A stretch of 64,000 nt of DNA from Halieaceae bacterium UBA5085 (GTDB lineage Bacteria > Pseudomonadota > Gammaproteobacteria > Pseudomonadales > Halieaceae), in NCBI GenBank assembly GCA_002414665.1, contig DIAF01000046.1:61349-125348 (forward strand), read 5' to 3'. Below are positions 18,456 through 27,678 of the stretch, piece by piece. Made by a program: the position numbers and the translations under genes. The notes below the pieces were generated by a model. It had not been told where the DNA came from, searched no databases, and saw only the letters and a program-made list of their open reading frames with translations. The stretch's first letter is position 1, and each line of letters begins with the position of its first letter.

Positions 18456-19938
18456 CCTTGCGCTCGGGGGCGCTGCGCTTGCGCCAGTTCGCCGTTATCA
18501 GGCCCATGCGCGGGTTATCCGACAGGGCATTCAGGTGCCGGTCAATAAACCGCCAGTACAGCGCATTGTAGGGGCAGGCGCCCTCTCCGGTCATGCGTGA
18601 GGGTGTGTAGCGACACTCCTTGCAATGATCACCCTGACGCTGGATATATTTTCCGCTGGCCGCATAGGGCTTGCTGGCCATGACGCCCCCATCGGCATGC
18701 AGGGCCATACCCAGGGTGTTGGGCAGCTCCACCCATTCAAAAGCATCCACGTACACGGCCAGATACCACTCGCACACCGCCTTCACATCCAGACCTGCCA
18801 GCAGGGCGAAGTTGCCGATGACCATCAGGCGCTGTATATGGTGGGCATAACCGAGGTCAAGGCTCTGCCCCAAGGCACGCTGCAAACACCGCAGGTCGGT
18901 TTCAGCATTCCAGAAAAACGCCGGCAACGGCGTCCGGGCGTCAAGGCTGTTACCTTCAGCGTAGTCCGGCATCAGCAGCCAGTACACGCCTCGCACATAT
19001 TCGCGCCAACCGAGGATCTGGCGAATGAAGCCCTCCGCGGCAGACAGGCTGCAGTGGCCGGCGCGCCACGCCTGCTCCACATCGCGACACAGCTCCAACG
19101 GCTCCAGCAGGCCGATATTCAGATACATGGAAATCTTGCCGTGGAACAGCCAGGGCGACGCCTCCGCCAGCCCATCCTGATAGCTGCCGAAGTCGGGCAG
19201 CGCGTGCTGTAAAAACCAGTCGAACTCAAGGCGGGCTTCCGCTGCTGTGCAGGCGTAGTTGAACTGCTGCAGATCGCCGGGGTTGCGGGGAAAGGCCGCT
19301 GCCACCTCGGCGAGCACCTCGCGGGTCACGGCAGACTGCGCCAGACTGCGGCGCCGCGGGATCTCGCGCTGCTGGCGCCAGCCAACCCGGTTTTCCTGAT
19401 CGTAGTTCCAGCGACCACCCGCGGGTTGCCCGTCTGCTTCCAGCAAGACACCGTAACGCCGTCGCATGTCGCGGTAGAAGTATTCCATGCGCAGCTGCTT
19501 GCGGCCCCGGGCCCAGTCACGAAACTCGCCATGACTGCTGAGAAAGCGGGTGTCTTCCAGCATCTCCAGCTCGACACCCAGCGCCTGTGGCCAGCCTGCC
19601 ATCGCCAACCGCAGCCGGTGCTCACCGGGCTCGCAGACCCGCACGGTTGCGCAGTGACAGCTCTCCAGGACCTGCGCCAGCGCCGCCTGCAGGGAGGGAA
19701 CGCCCTCAGCGAAGCGAATATAGTGCACCCGAAATCCGCGCGCCCGCAGCAGATCTGCGAAATGCCGCATCGCAGAAAAAATCAGCGCAATCTTGTGCCG
19801 GTTATGTGGCACGTAACTCGCCTCCTCCGCAACTTCCGCCAGCACCAGCAGATCCTCCTCGGGATCAGCGCTGGCGATAGCGGGGTTGGCGAGGGACAGC
19901 TGGTCTCCCAGCACGAGGACAAGGCGCGATTCAGGCAT
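18400..19938 (-). CDS. FeS-type photolyase-related protein (FeS-BCP / PhrB (6-4) class, DPRP family)
   Basis: A 512-residue protein of the deoxyribodipyrimidine photolyase-related family, whose Agrobacterium member PhrB repairs (6-4) photoproducts using FAD, a lumazine antenna and a 4Fe-4S cluster. Taking ATG 19938 as start, four Cys lie at 351, 439, 442 and 455 (CKECRYTPSRMTGEGACPYN). Their spacing of 88, 3 and 13 matches the PhrB cluster ligands as I remember them. The N-terminus RLVLVLGDQLS is standard. A GTG at 19953 would add five residues; neither start has a strong ribosome site, so the choice follows family length. It converges with the DASH cryptochrome and DUF2256, giving the cell complementary photoproduct repair. 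Confidence 0.93.
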   Translation of the reverse strand: MPESRLVLVLGDQLSLANPAIASADPEEDLLVLAEVAEEASYVPHNRHKIALIFSAMRHFADLLRARGFRVHYIRFAEGVPSLQAALAQVLESCHCATVRVCEPGEHRLRLAMAGWPQALGVELEMLEDTRFLSSHGEFRDWARGRKQLRMEYFYRDMRRRYGVLLEADGQPAGGRWNYDQENRVGWRQQREIPRRRSLAQSAVTREVLAEVAAAFPRNPGDLQQFNYACTAAEARLEFDWFLQHALPDFGSYQDGLAEASPWLFHGKISMYLNIGLLEPLELCRDVEQAWRAGHCSLSAAEGFIRQILGWREYVRGVYWLLMPDYAEGNSLDARTPLPAFFWNAETDLRCLQRALGQSLDLGYAHHIQRLMVIGNFALLAGLDVKAVCEWYLAVYVDAFEWVELPNTLGMALHADGGVMASKPYAASGKYIQRQGDHCKECRYTPSRMTGEGACPYNALYWRFIDRHLNALSDNPRMGLITANWRKRSAPERKAIVAWADQVLQQLVRHSG

Positions 19939-19992
19939 GGGTTTGCTACGCACCCGGGTGGCGCACGGACCACGCCCGGGTGCGCGCCAGCG

Positions 19993-22437
19993 TTACTCCT
20001 GCAGAATCAACGTCTCACCAATCTGGCGGGCGGCGATATCCGCTTCGCAGTAGGGAAAGCGCACCCACTGCTTGTTCGCATAGAGCTCTGTCTGGTCGGC
20101 AAAGTGCGGCGATTCAGGATTCGTGGACTGCGAGGGGACCAGGATCACATCGGCAATGGGGCACTCCGAATCGTCCCAGGTTACCGCCTGGATATAGGAG
20201 TTGCCGCTGCCCGGATTGACATAACCGGTGTCGCGCAAGGCCGCACTGATGGCCCCGTACACACCCATGGTGCCGGAGCCGCCGTGGATGGGCACCCGCA
20301 CCCCGTTGCGTTCCAGCACCTGCACTTCGCCCCAGGGCGCGTCCAGAGGCACACCCGCCGCTGCCAGCCTCTCGGCCGCCACGGCCAGCGCATTGACTAC
20401 CCGCGCGGTATTGGCCGGAACCCCCAGGTCGATGCCGGATGGCGTGTACAGTGGATCATCCGGATTGAAGTCCACCGCCCAGAACTCGTCACTCTGTACA
20501 ATGTTCTGGAAGCTGTTGCCGAGTTCACCGCTGATTTCTTTCCAGAACTCGGTGAAAATCTGCGCCCCCCGGCTCTCCACGTTGACCCGGCGATCCCAGC
20601 CGGCGAGCACATTGCAGACCTCCAGTACCGGCGTGGCAGCCTCACTGGCGCAAATGGCCAACACGTCATCCAGCACGACTTCAGCACCATAAACACGGTT
20701 TGCGTACATCAGGCCCTTAAGGGTTTCCAGGTTGAACAGCGGCTCAGAATCCAGACCATCGGTAGCCTGCTTGCGCTCCTCCACCATGAGGTGGCCGATG
20801 CGCGTGCGCAGGAACTGCTGCTGTCGCTCATAGCCGACTGGCCCCATGATGACCGGGAAGCCCTCCAGCGGATTGTTGGCATCGGACAGCCAGTAGCTGT
20901 TGTTGCTGTTGCCCACGTAGTCTGTGGTCAGCAGCTGCGGCAGGCTCGAGCCACCGTAAAGATTGCTGCCCGGGGGCGCTTCGGGATCGGTACCCCACTC
21001 ACAGGCCGGATCGGAGCCGTCCAGCGACAGAATCACGTTGGTGGTCGCAGCCGCCAGCAGGGGCCCGACCACGCCATTGATACAGCGGTCAAGCTGGGCC
21101 TGGGTGACAAAGGGGACCGCTGACAGCTCGCCGTAGAACGCCTGGCCGGCCCGATCAGCCGCCAGCTCATGGAACACCGGATTGCCAATACTCTGTAGTG
21201 CATCAACGTACTCCGCGATTGAGCCGGCCTGCCCCTTGTTGATCCACTGTTCTATGCCGCGAATTCCAGTGAGGATATTGGCATCGCGAAACGCAAGCAC
21301 GGAGCCATTGAACATCGGCCAGCCATCCAGCAGCGACGTCACGCCCTTCAGGTTGACCACCGGGCCGTAGTGCGACACATAAAAGACCTGCTCCCGATCC
21401 TGCAGGCTGCCATCGGACTGGCGCACCTGGATGGTCACGGTCTGCGGCACGATGTCACGCCATTCACCATCGTAGTCATACTGCAGCGGGTTGTCGGGGT
21501 TGAGCTTCAGTTCGTACAGACTGAAACGGTTGGCCAGCGACACCGTATGCGTCCAGGCCACGTCCCGATTGAAGCCAATACCGATGAACGGGAAGCCGTG
21601 CAGCGCTGCGCCGGCCACGTCGTACACCCCCGGCAGCGTCAGGTGGGCCTGATACCAGGCACCGCTGCCGAACCAGGGCTGGTGGGGATTGCCCAGCAAC
21701 ATGCCCTTGCCGCTGCGGGTGGCATCGCGGCCCAGGGCCAGGCCGTTGCTGCCGCGGTCAATATCGCGCAGCTCCAGGGCGGCGTCCTGCAGCGCGCGCA
21801 CGGCGTCGTCCAGCGCATCGGGGGCGGGGGCGGCAGCTTCATCAGGGCCTGTGGTGGCAAGAATCGCGCGCCGGAACAGACCCTGCTCCGAGCTGCCACG
21901 CAGCGCCTCGCGGCGCAGGAACAGGAACAGGTCCACACTGTCGATGGGGTATACCCAGTCGGCGTTGCGACAGCCGTAATCGCCTTCGGGCAGGTTATCG
22001 AGACCGGTTTCTTCCAGATAGCGATTCATGCCCCGGCTGTAGCCCTCGGCGAGATCACGGGCAAACTGTGGCAGGGCCGAGACAAACTCCTCGGCAAAAG
22101 CGTCCTTGTCACCGTTGAGAAAGCGAAACAGGAAATCCGATTCGACATTGCCCATCTCCTCCCCCATGAGCTCTGCCGAACGACCGGCGGCAAAGACAAT
22201 TTCACGCATCGCCACGCAGTAGTTATCCTGCGCGTAGGCATAGCCGAAGCCGTAGCCCAGGCTGCCCCAATCCTCGGCACGGATGTGTGGGATGCCATAC
22301 TCCGTGCGGCGGATTTCAGCAGAATAGGTGAGCTCCGGCTCCGGTGGCGGAGGCGGGGGTGCAACCAGGTCGCTGGAGTCGGAGCAGGCGGCCAGCACCA
22401 TGCACAGGGTCGCCGCGAGAACAGTACGTGAGGGCAT
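19993..22437 (-). CDS. Penicillin/AHL acylase-family lipoprotein (Ntn hydrolase)
   Basis: An 814-residue Ntn-hydrolase precursor that should self-cleave into alpha and beta chains. Ser230 in DRGSNGLALG is the predicted N-terminal nucleophile of the beta chain. Other family blocks are EIRRTEYGIPHI, YGFGYAYAQDNYC near the N-terminus, and FPFIGIGFNRDVAWTHTVS after the nucleophile. The ATG at 22437 is supported by an AGAGG site and by a lipoprotein signal ending VLAACS (Cys18), so the enzyme is exported. A Pro-rich linker follows the lipid anchor. The family removes acyl chains from beta-lactams, acyl-homoserine lactones, aculeacins and other amides; the substrate here is not readable. It is divergent from nagA. 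Confidence 0.88.
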   Translation of the reverse strand: MPSRTVLAATLCMVLAACSDSSDLVAPPPPPPEPELTYSAEIRRTEYGIPHIRAEDWGSLGYGFGYAYAQDNYCVAMREIVFAAGRSAELMGEEMGNVESDFLFRFLNGDKDAFAEEFVSALPQFARDLAEGYSRGMNRYLEETGLDNLPEGDYGCRNADWVYPIDSVDLFLFLRREALRGSSEQGLFRRAILATTGPDEAAAPAPDALDDAVRALQDAALELRDIDRGSNGLALGRDATRSGKGMLLGNPHQPWFGSGAWYQAHLTLPGVYDVAGAALHGFPFIGIGFNRDVAWTHTVSLANRFSLYELKLNPDNPLQYDYDGEWRDIVPQTVTIQVRQSDGSLQDREQVFYVSHYGPVVNLKGVTSLLDGWPMFNGSVLAFRDANILTGIRGIEQWINKGQAGSIAEYVDALQSIGNPVFHELAADRAGQAFYGELSAVPFVTQAQLDRCINGVVGPLLAAATTNVILSLDGSDPACEWGTDPEAPPGSNLYGGSSLPQLLTTDYVGNSNNSYWLSDANNPLEGFPVIMGPVGYERQQQFLRTRIGHLMVEERKQATDGLDSEPLFNLETLKGLMYANRVYGAEVVLDDVLAICASEAATPVLEVCNVLAGWDRRVNVESRGAQIFTEFWKEISGELGNSFQNIVQSDEFWAVDFNPDDPLYTPSGIDLGVPANTARVVNALAVAAERLAAAGVPLDAPWGEVQVLERNGVRVPIHGGSGTMGVYGAISAALRDTGYVNPGSGNSYIQAVTWDDSECPIADVILVPSQSTNPESPHFADQTELYANKQWVRFPYCEADIAARQIGETLILQE

Positions 22438-22503
22438 GCTAAACCTCTTTTTATGGGTTGCGACTGCGGGTAAACGGCGTCGCCGGGTGGCTGCGAGCAT
22501 AAC

Positions 22504-22519
22504 ACTAATGTACGCTAGT
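22504..22519. promoter_or_regulatory. Operator-like palindrome between acylase and nagA
   Basis: ACTA-AT-GTAC-GC-TAGT is a 16-bp interrupted palindrome, centred on GTAC, in the 137-base region between divergent genes. Its symmetry suits a dimeric repressor, but no cognate regulator is nearby and chance occurrence is possible. Confidence 0.25.
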
Positions 22520-22574
22520 TTGGCGCACACCGGCGTCCAAATTTCGGGTCGCAACAGGGACAGGACATCACTGC

Positions 22575-23750
22575 ATGAACACTTCCAGCACCGATCGCGC
22601 GATCTGCGTATCCCGCCTGTTTGACGGCGAGCGCTGGCATGACGACAGTGCCCTGCTCTTAGCGGGAGAGCGCATCGCGGGCTGTGTGCCGATCGCCAGC
22701 CTGCCCCCCGAACTGCCCTGCGAGACGGTGCGCGATGGCATGCTGGTGCCCGGCTTTGTCGACCTTCAGGTCAACGGCGGCGGAGGGGTGCAGTTCAACA
22801 ACGCGCCCACCGTGGACAGCCTGCTGCAGATTGCCGCGAGCCATCGCCGCTATGGCACCACCGCTGTGCTGCCCACTCTGCTCAGTGACACGTCCGGCGT
22901 CATGCGCGCAGGCGCCGACGCCGTACGGGCGGTGCGGGCGGGCGGCAACGCCGCCGCAGCGGGCGTACTCGGGCTGCACATCGAAGGACCCTTTTTCGCT
23001 GCAACGCGGCGCGGGACGCATCGCGGCGATCGCCTGCGGCGCTGCACGCAGGCGGATATCGACTGGCTGTGCAGCCTGTCAGACCTGCGCTGCCTGCTCA
23101 CCGTCGCACCCGAAATGATGGCCCCGGGGCAAATCCGCACATTGTGCGAGGCTGGCGTAACCGTGTTCGCCGGCCACAGCGATGCCGGCTACGAGGTGGT
23201 GCAGGCGGCGCGACGCGAAGGACTCAGCGGTTTTACCCACCTGTTCAATGCGATGAGTCCACTGCTGGCACGGGAACCCGGCGTCACCGGGGCGGCCCTG
23301 GACAGCCGCACCGACTGGCTGGGCATTATTGCCGATGGCCACCACGTGCACCCTGCCAGTATTCGCCTCGCACAGCGCTGCGCGGGGCCCGGACGCCTGT
23401 TCCTGGTCAGCGATGCCATGGCCACCGTGGGTAGTGAACTGGGCTGGTTCACGCTGTATGGCGAACGCATCGAGGAACGTGAGGGCCGACTGGTCAACGC
23501 CGAAGGCGCTCTCGCCGGCAGCGCCATCGGCCTTGTGGACGCAGTGCGCTACTGTCACCAGATTGTGGGACTGGCGCTGGATGAATGCCTGCGCATGGCG
23601 TCATGCTACCCGGCCAGACTGCTGGGCGACGCGTCGCGGGGTCACCTCAGCGCGGGCGCCCGGGCGGACATCGCCCTTCTGGACGATGCACTTACGGTGA
23701 GCGCCACCTGGCTCGGCGGCGTGCGCCAGGACCACCCCCGCAGCCCCTAG
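22575..23750 (+). CDS. nagA: N-acetylglucosamine-6-phosphate deacetylase
   Basis: A 391-residue amidohydrolase-superfamily enzyme that removes acetate from GlcNAc-6-phosphate, giving glucosamine-6-phosphate for glycolysis or cell-wall recycling. Visible elements are PGFVDLQVNGGGGVQFN, the metal-site Glu in LHIEGPFF, His in FAGHSDAGYE, HLFNAMSPL, the IIADGHHVHPASI block and the catalytic Asp in LVSDAMATVG. Length is normal. It stands alone: no nagB deaminase, nagE/nagK importer or kinase, or NagR regulator flanks it, so it may serve peptidoglycan recycling or a dispersed chitin pathway. Its 3' end overlaps the convergent ABC1-kinase gene by four bases. Confidence 0.93.
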   Translation: MNTSSTDRAICVSRLFDGERWHDDSALLLAGERIAGCVPIASLPPELPCETVRDGMLVPGFVDLQVNGGGGVQFNNAPTVDSLLQIAASHRRYGTTAVLPTLLSDTSGVMRAGADAVRAVRAGGNAAAAGVLGLHIEGPFFAATRRGTHRGDRLRRCTQADIDWLCSLSDLRCLLTVAPEMMAPGQIRTLCEAGVTVFAGHSDAGYEVVQAARREGLSGFTHLFNAMSPLLAREPGVTGAALDSRTDWLGIIADGHHVHPASIRLAQRCAGPGRLFLVSDAMATVGSELGWFTLYGERIEEREGRLVNAEGALAGSAIGLVDAVRYCHQIVGLALDECLRMASCYPARLLGDASRGHLSAGARADIALLDDALTVSATWLGGVRQDHPRSP

Positions 23751-25069
23751 GCTGTGCCAGTGTGCCGTGCCATCAGTGCAGCCACATCGACACGCGCACC
23801 CAGCCGGTGTGCCAGCATGAACAAACCGCCCAGCTTGCGGTGGAAGTAAATCGCGTCCGTCGGTGGTGCCTGCCAGAAATCGCGAAACCCGGTGACAGAC
23901 TGGCCCAGTTCCATCAGCCGTGCCGGCATGTCCGACGCGCCAAAATCGTAGGCACCGGGATGCCGCAGCGGCTCCAGCGCCAGCAACAGCATGTCCAACA
24001 CCAGTTCCCGGTAATGCGAGCCGGGATCACCCATGGCGTAGCCGACACGCTGCGCTGCACGGGCCAGAGCTTGCCTGTCCTCCGCCATCGCCGCTGCAGC
24101 CAGCTTGCCGTAATCCCGCACGAAGCCTGCACGAAAGCGCCGTGTGGCGCCGAAGTCGAGCAGCACGATCGCGCCATCGCTGTCGCGGTACCGGTAATTG
24201 GCAAAATTCGGATCCGTCTGCACCAGACGCAGGGAAAAAAGCTCCGTCAACAGTAGCTCAAGCAGCGCGGTCATCACCCGGTCGCGCTCCGCGGCGGGCT
24301 GTAGCGCCAGCGTCTCGATAGGCTCGCCCGCCACATAGGTCATGGCCAGCACCGTGCGCCGCGTCAGATCGGGCAGCACTTCAGGCAGCACAAACCGCGT
24401 GTCCTCGACCAGCGCGTCGCGAAAACGCTGCAGAAACTTCGCCTCGCGGAGGTAATCGGCCTCTTCACGCAACTGCACACGCACATCCGCCAGGAGGGGT
24501 TCAACGTCCAGATGCCGCGGCAGCAGGCCCGACACCCGCAGCAGGCTTGCGATATTGTCGACATCACTCTCAATACTGTCCGCCACACCGGGATACTGAA
24601 TCTTCAGCACTGCCGGGCGGCCGTCCGGCGCCCGAATACGGTGTACCTGACCGATGGAGGCAGCCGCCAGGGGCTGCCACTGGAAATCGTACAGAGCGGG
24701 ATCCCAGCGCTTGCCATACGCACCCTGCAATGCTGCCTCCAGCTGTGATCGCGGCATGGCATCGGCGTCCGCGCGCAGGCGAGCGAGGATCTCGGCGAGT
24801 TCCCGGGGCAGAAAGTCCCCGGTATCCATGGACAGGATCTGTCCCAGCTTCATGGCTGCACCGCGCATGCGCGACAGCTCGCGGGTTACCCGACGCGCAT
24901 TGCCCGGGGTTAGCAGCATGTCGCGCATTTTGGGCCGCTTGCCGGCACGCAGCTGGCGTTCACCCTCCGCCAGCATGCCTCCGGCCACGCCGCCGGCGAG
25001 GCGTGCCATCCCCGCCAGACGCCGCAGGCGGCCGGCGGGAACGGGGCGATCCTTGTCCCGCTCCGCCAT
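23747..25069 (-). CDS. ABC1/UbiB-family atypical kinase (second of a pair)
   Basis: A 440-residue protein-kinase-like protein of the ABC1/AarF/UbiB family, which uses ATP to support coenzyme Q and lipid metabolism. The KxGQ motif (AMKLGQILS), the Ala-rich loop (LAAASIGQVHRI) replacing the usual glycine loop, the lysine region (AVLKIQYPGVAD), the catalytic-loop equivalent TDPNFANYRY and the DFG-type LLDFGATRR are all visible. In the catalytic-loop motif the neighbouring paralogue has DPNFGN, whereas here Gly is Ala. The ATG at 25069 shares a base with the upstream stop (TGATG) and has a GGGAGG site. No C-terminal membrane helices are evident, unlike UbiB. The target is unknown. Confidence 0.88.
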   Translation of the reverse strand: MAERDKDRPVPAGRLRRLAGMARLAGGVAGGMLAEGERQLRAGKRPKMRDMLLTPGNARRVTRELSRMRGAAMKLGQILSMDTGDFLPRELAEILARLRADADAMPRSQLEAALQGAYGKRWDPALYDFQWQPLAAASIGQVHRIRAPDGRPAVLKIQYPGVADSIESDVDNIASLLRVSGLLPRHLDVEPLLADVRVQLREEADYLREAKFLQRFRDALVEDTRFVLPEVLPDLTRRTVLAMTYVAGEPIETLALQPAAERDRVMTALLELLLTELFSLRLVQTDPNFANYRYRDSDGAIVLLDFGATRRFRAGFVRDYGKLAAAAMAEDRQALARAAQRVGYAMGDPGSHYRELVLDMLLLALEPLRHPGAYDFGASDMPARLMELGQSVTGFRDFWQAPPTDAIYFHRKLGGLFMLAHRLGARVDVAALMARHTGTA

Positions 25070-26469
25070 CAGCCGGCCTCCCGCCAGCGCGCAATATGCC
25101 CAGCGACCAGATCGTGCCCGTTGAACTGTGCATCGAGTACCGCAATGAAGGTGAAAACACCCGTGAGCTTGCGGGCAATGAGCGCGAAATCGCGGGATGG
25201 CGTGGCAAAATCCAGCGACGCGGCAGAACTGGCGGCGCGTTTCCCCGCCCGACGCAACAACTGGGAGCGGCCCCAGCAATAATCACCGTCGGCATTGAGG
25301 TATTCCGCTGGCAGCTGAGCAGGGGGACGCAGGGGTTCGAGCAAGGCAAAACAGAAATCGATAAACGTGTCACGGGCATAGGCGCTGCTGTCCGCATTCA
25401 GGCACCCCAGCCCTACCAGGCTCTCGAGCAGCGCGGTGCGGTCCTGTTCCAGGCCGGCGGCAATGGCACCCCCGAGGTGCCGAAGAAACGTGGCATCACA
25501 CTCGAGCGTCGAGCCAAAATCAAGCAACACCAGCTGGTCGCTGCGCGGCCCGCTGCGGATCAGGTAGTTGCCGAAGTTCGGGTCTGTCTGCAGCAGGCCC
25601 CAGGCGTAAAGTTCGCGGAAAAACAGATCCAGCATGGCACGCCCCAGCGCATTGCGTCGGCGCTGCGACAGCTCGGTGATCGCTGTATCCGTGACCAGGT
25701 GCCCGTCGATGTATTCCAGCGCCAGCACGTCTGCTGCGCAGTAGCGCGCGTGGCGATGGGGCACATGGTAGCGGCAAGCGTTCGGTGCCGCGCTTGCGCC
25801 CCGCACATGCCGTGCCATGGCATCGCCGAGGCGCGCCTCGCGCTCGTAGTCGATTTCATGGTGCAGGTGCAGCCGCATTGCCTCCAGCCAGTCATCCAGC
25901 TGACGCCCGGCAGGCAGCCAGCGCGCCAGCAACAGCATGCGCACTACCGTGTCAAAATCGCTGTCGATCACATCGCGCAAGCCCGGGTACTGCACTTTGA
26001 GACAAATACGCTCGCCCGTAGCCCGCACCGTGGCCCGGTGCACCTGCGCCAGCGAGGCGGCGGCGAGGGCCTCCTGCTCCACCTCAAGCTCGTCGAGGCG
26101 GGCTCCCAGACTGTCGCGCAGCGCAGGACCAATCTCGGACCAGGGCAGCGGTTGGGTAGCAGCGTTGAGCTCCTGCAGGGCCTCAGTCAGGGCACGCGGC
26201 AGGAAGTGCTCGCCAAGCAGTGCAAACATCTGTCCGATTTTCACGTAGGTGCCCTTCAGGCGACCCAGCTCGGCGACGAAGCGACGGGCCTCGCGGCGCA
26301 GGAACTCTGAATCCCCCGTATCAGGCTGCTGTTCCCCGCCGGCACGCAGCCGGGTCAAAGCGCCATCGAGGGCGAAGGCGCCGCCGGCGCGCAAACCGGC
26401 AAGCGACATGGACAGACCGCGACCCAGACCGCCACTGCGCAAAGAGGAGTTTGGCTTGCGTTTACCCAT
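25069..26469 (-). CDS. ABC1/UbiB-family atypical kinase (first of a pair)
   Basis: A 466-residue ABC1-family kinase-like protein, homologous to the gene that follows it. Key parts are KxGQ in TYVKIGQMFALLGEHFLP, the Ala-rich loop LAAASLAQVHRA, the lysine strand ICLKVQYPGLRD, the catalytic segment TDPNFGNYLI and LLDFGSTLE. Both copies keep the residues thought necessary for nucleotide binding. The usual DPHPGN of UbiB is DPNFGN here, marking a separate subfamily. It lies 68 bases downstream of the acyl-CoA dehydrogenase run on the same strand and is translationally coupled to its paralogue, which suggests a heteromeric pair. Real UbiB is probably encoded elsewhere. Confidence 0.88.
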   Translation of the reverse strand: MGKRKPNSSLRSGGLGRGLSMSLAGLRAGGAFALDGALTRLRAGGEQQPDTGDSEFLRREARRFVAELGRLKGTYVKIGQMFALLGEHFLPRALTEALQELNAATQPLPWSEIGPALRDSLGARLDELEVEQEALAAASLAQVHRATVRATGERICLKVQYPGLRDVIDSDFDTVVRMLLLARWLPAGRQLDDWLEAMRLHLHHEIDYEREARLGDAMARHVRGASAAPNACRYHVPHRHARYCAADVLALEYIDGHLVTDTAITELSQRRRNALGRAMLDLFFRELYAWGLLQTDPNFGNYLIRSGPRSDQLVLLDFGSTLECDATFLRHLGGAIAAGLEQDRTALLESLVGLGCLNADSSAYARDTFIDFCFALLEPLRPPAQLPAEYLNADGDYCWGRSQLLRRAGKRAASSAASLDFATPSRDFALIARKLTGVFTFIAVLDAQFNGHDLVAGHIARWREAG

Positions 26470-26537
26470 GGGTCTGATACGCGGTGATGGCGCCCCCGGA
26501 CTGACGGGAGAACGGGCAGAAGCCAGACAGGCCGGGG

Positions 26538-27668
26538 TCAGCGATCAAGCAGCAGCCGCGCGAGCCTTTTCCGGTGATGCTGCGCATCGCCGAAGGCCTG
26601 TTGCACCCATTGCGCGCGACGCACATAGAGCTGCGCATCGCAATCCCAGGTAAAACCCATGCCGCCGTGGAACTGCACCGCGCGATCACCGGCATATTTC
26701 AGAGTTTCTGTAGCCTGCGCCTTCGCCATGCGACAGGCGATTTCCGCATCCTCATCCAGCGGCGCATCGCTTACCACGGTGGCCGCGTGGTAAACAAACG
26801 AACGGGTAGCATCCAGCGCCATGAGAATCTCGACACAGGGGTGCTTGAGCGCCTGGTAGGAGCCTATCAGCTTGCCGAACTGTGTACGGGTCTTCAGGTA
26901 CTCCACCGTTGTGTCCAGGCAACTGGCAGCGCTGCCGCCGGCTTCCGCCGCCAACAGCAGGGCCCCCAGCAGACGCACATCCCGCAGCGCGCGGACAACC
27001 TCGGGACCGCGCAGTACAGCGTCCCCTGCAACCTGTATGCCGCTGAAGTCAACGGCCTGGGCGCGGCGCGTGGCGTCAATCAGTACGTGGTCGCGCCGCG
27101 CTTCCGGGGCGATTGCCGCTGCCGGGACCACCGCCAGCACCGGCTTTCCCTGCTCCTGGGCCACCACCACTAACCACTCGGCGGCGGCGGCTTCCATGAC
27201 CTGCTGCTTGACCCCATGCAGGATGCCGTCGCTGCCCAGTTCACAGCGGATCTGCTCCGAGCCCCAATCGGCGCCGTCAAGCAAGGCTATGGTGGCCGGC
27301 GCCCCCGCGGCAATCGCCTCCAGCACAGCGCTGCCGGCACCCCCCGCGCTGGCGCGCAGCAATAGCTGGCCCGCCAGCAGCGTGGCCAGCAAGGGGCCGC
27401 CCAGCAGGGACCGCCCCATCGCCTCACACACGGGAACTGCCGCCGACACGCCCAGCCCGGAGCCGCCGACCTCCTCTGGCAGAGCCATGCCCGGCCAGCC
27501 CATGTCGACCATCTCGCCCCAGACCGCAGGGTCGTAGCCGAGGTCTGACTCGAGCAGACCGCGCACGCGTTCCAGCGGCGACCTTCCAGCACAGAAACTC
27601 CGGGCCACATCCATGACCATCGCCTGATCGTCAGTGAATTCCAGCGCTGTATTCCCAATCACCGACAC
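26538..27668 (-). CDS. Acyl-CoA dehydrogenase-family protein, probably the non-catalytic subunit
   Basis: A 376-residue acyl-CoA dehydrogenase fold protein. The GTG at 27668 is chosen because an AAGGAG site sits seven bases upstream; the longer frame (to 27710) would invade the preceding gene. The core signatures TRTQFGKLIGSYQALKH and AVQFHGGMGFTWDCD are clear. However, the residue equivalent to the MCAD catalytic Glu (YEGT motif) falls in QQAFGDAQHHR with no Glu, and the alternative site used by isovaleryl-CoA dehydrogenase (LLGALLLAAEAGG) also lacks it. It follows a catalytic-looking paralogue with overlap, so it resembles the partner subunit of alpha2-beta2 dehydrogenases such as mycobacterial FadE pairs. 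That role is inferred. Confidence 0.88.
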   Translation of the reverse strand: MSVIGNTALEFTDDQAMVMDVARSFCAGRSPLERVRGLLESDLGYDPAVWGEMVDMGWPGMALPEEVGGSGLGVSAAVPVCEAMGRSLLGGPLLATLLAGQLLLRASAGGAGSAVLEAIAAGAPATIALLDGADWGSEQIRCELGSDGILHGVKQQVMEAAAAEWLVVVAQEQGKPVLAVVPAAAIAPEARRDHVLIDATRRAQAVDFSGIQVAGDAVLRGPEVVRALRDVRLLGALLLAAEAGGSAASCLDTTVEYLKTRTQFGKLIGSYQALKHPCVEILMALDATRSFVYHAATVVSDAPLDEDAEIACRMAKAQATETLKYAGDRAVQFHGGMGFTWDCDAQLYVRRAQWVQQAFGDAQHHRKRLARLLLDR

Positions 27669-27678
27669 TGCTCTCTCC

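Noticed and set aside
19426..21123. Plus-strand open frame of 565 codons across the photolyase and acylase genes
   Set aside because: It is antisense to two well-supported genes, has low-complexity His/Gln/Arg-rich translation and no recognisable domain; GC-rich codon bias opens such shadow frames.
24547..26310. Plus-strand open frame of 587 codons opposite both ABC1 kinases
   Set aside because: Antisense shadow of two conserved kinase genes with intact motifs; the translation is Pro/Arg/Ala-rich and resembles no family.
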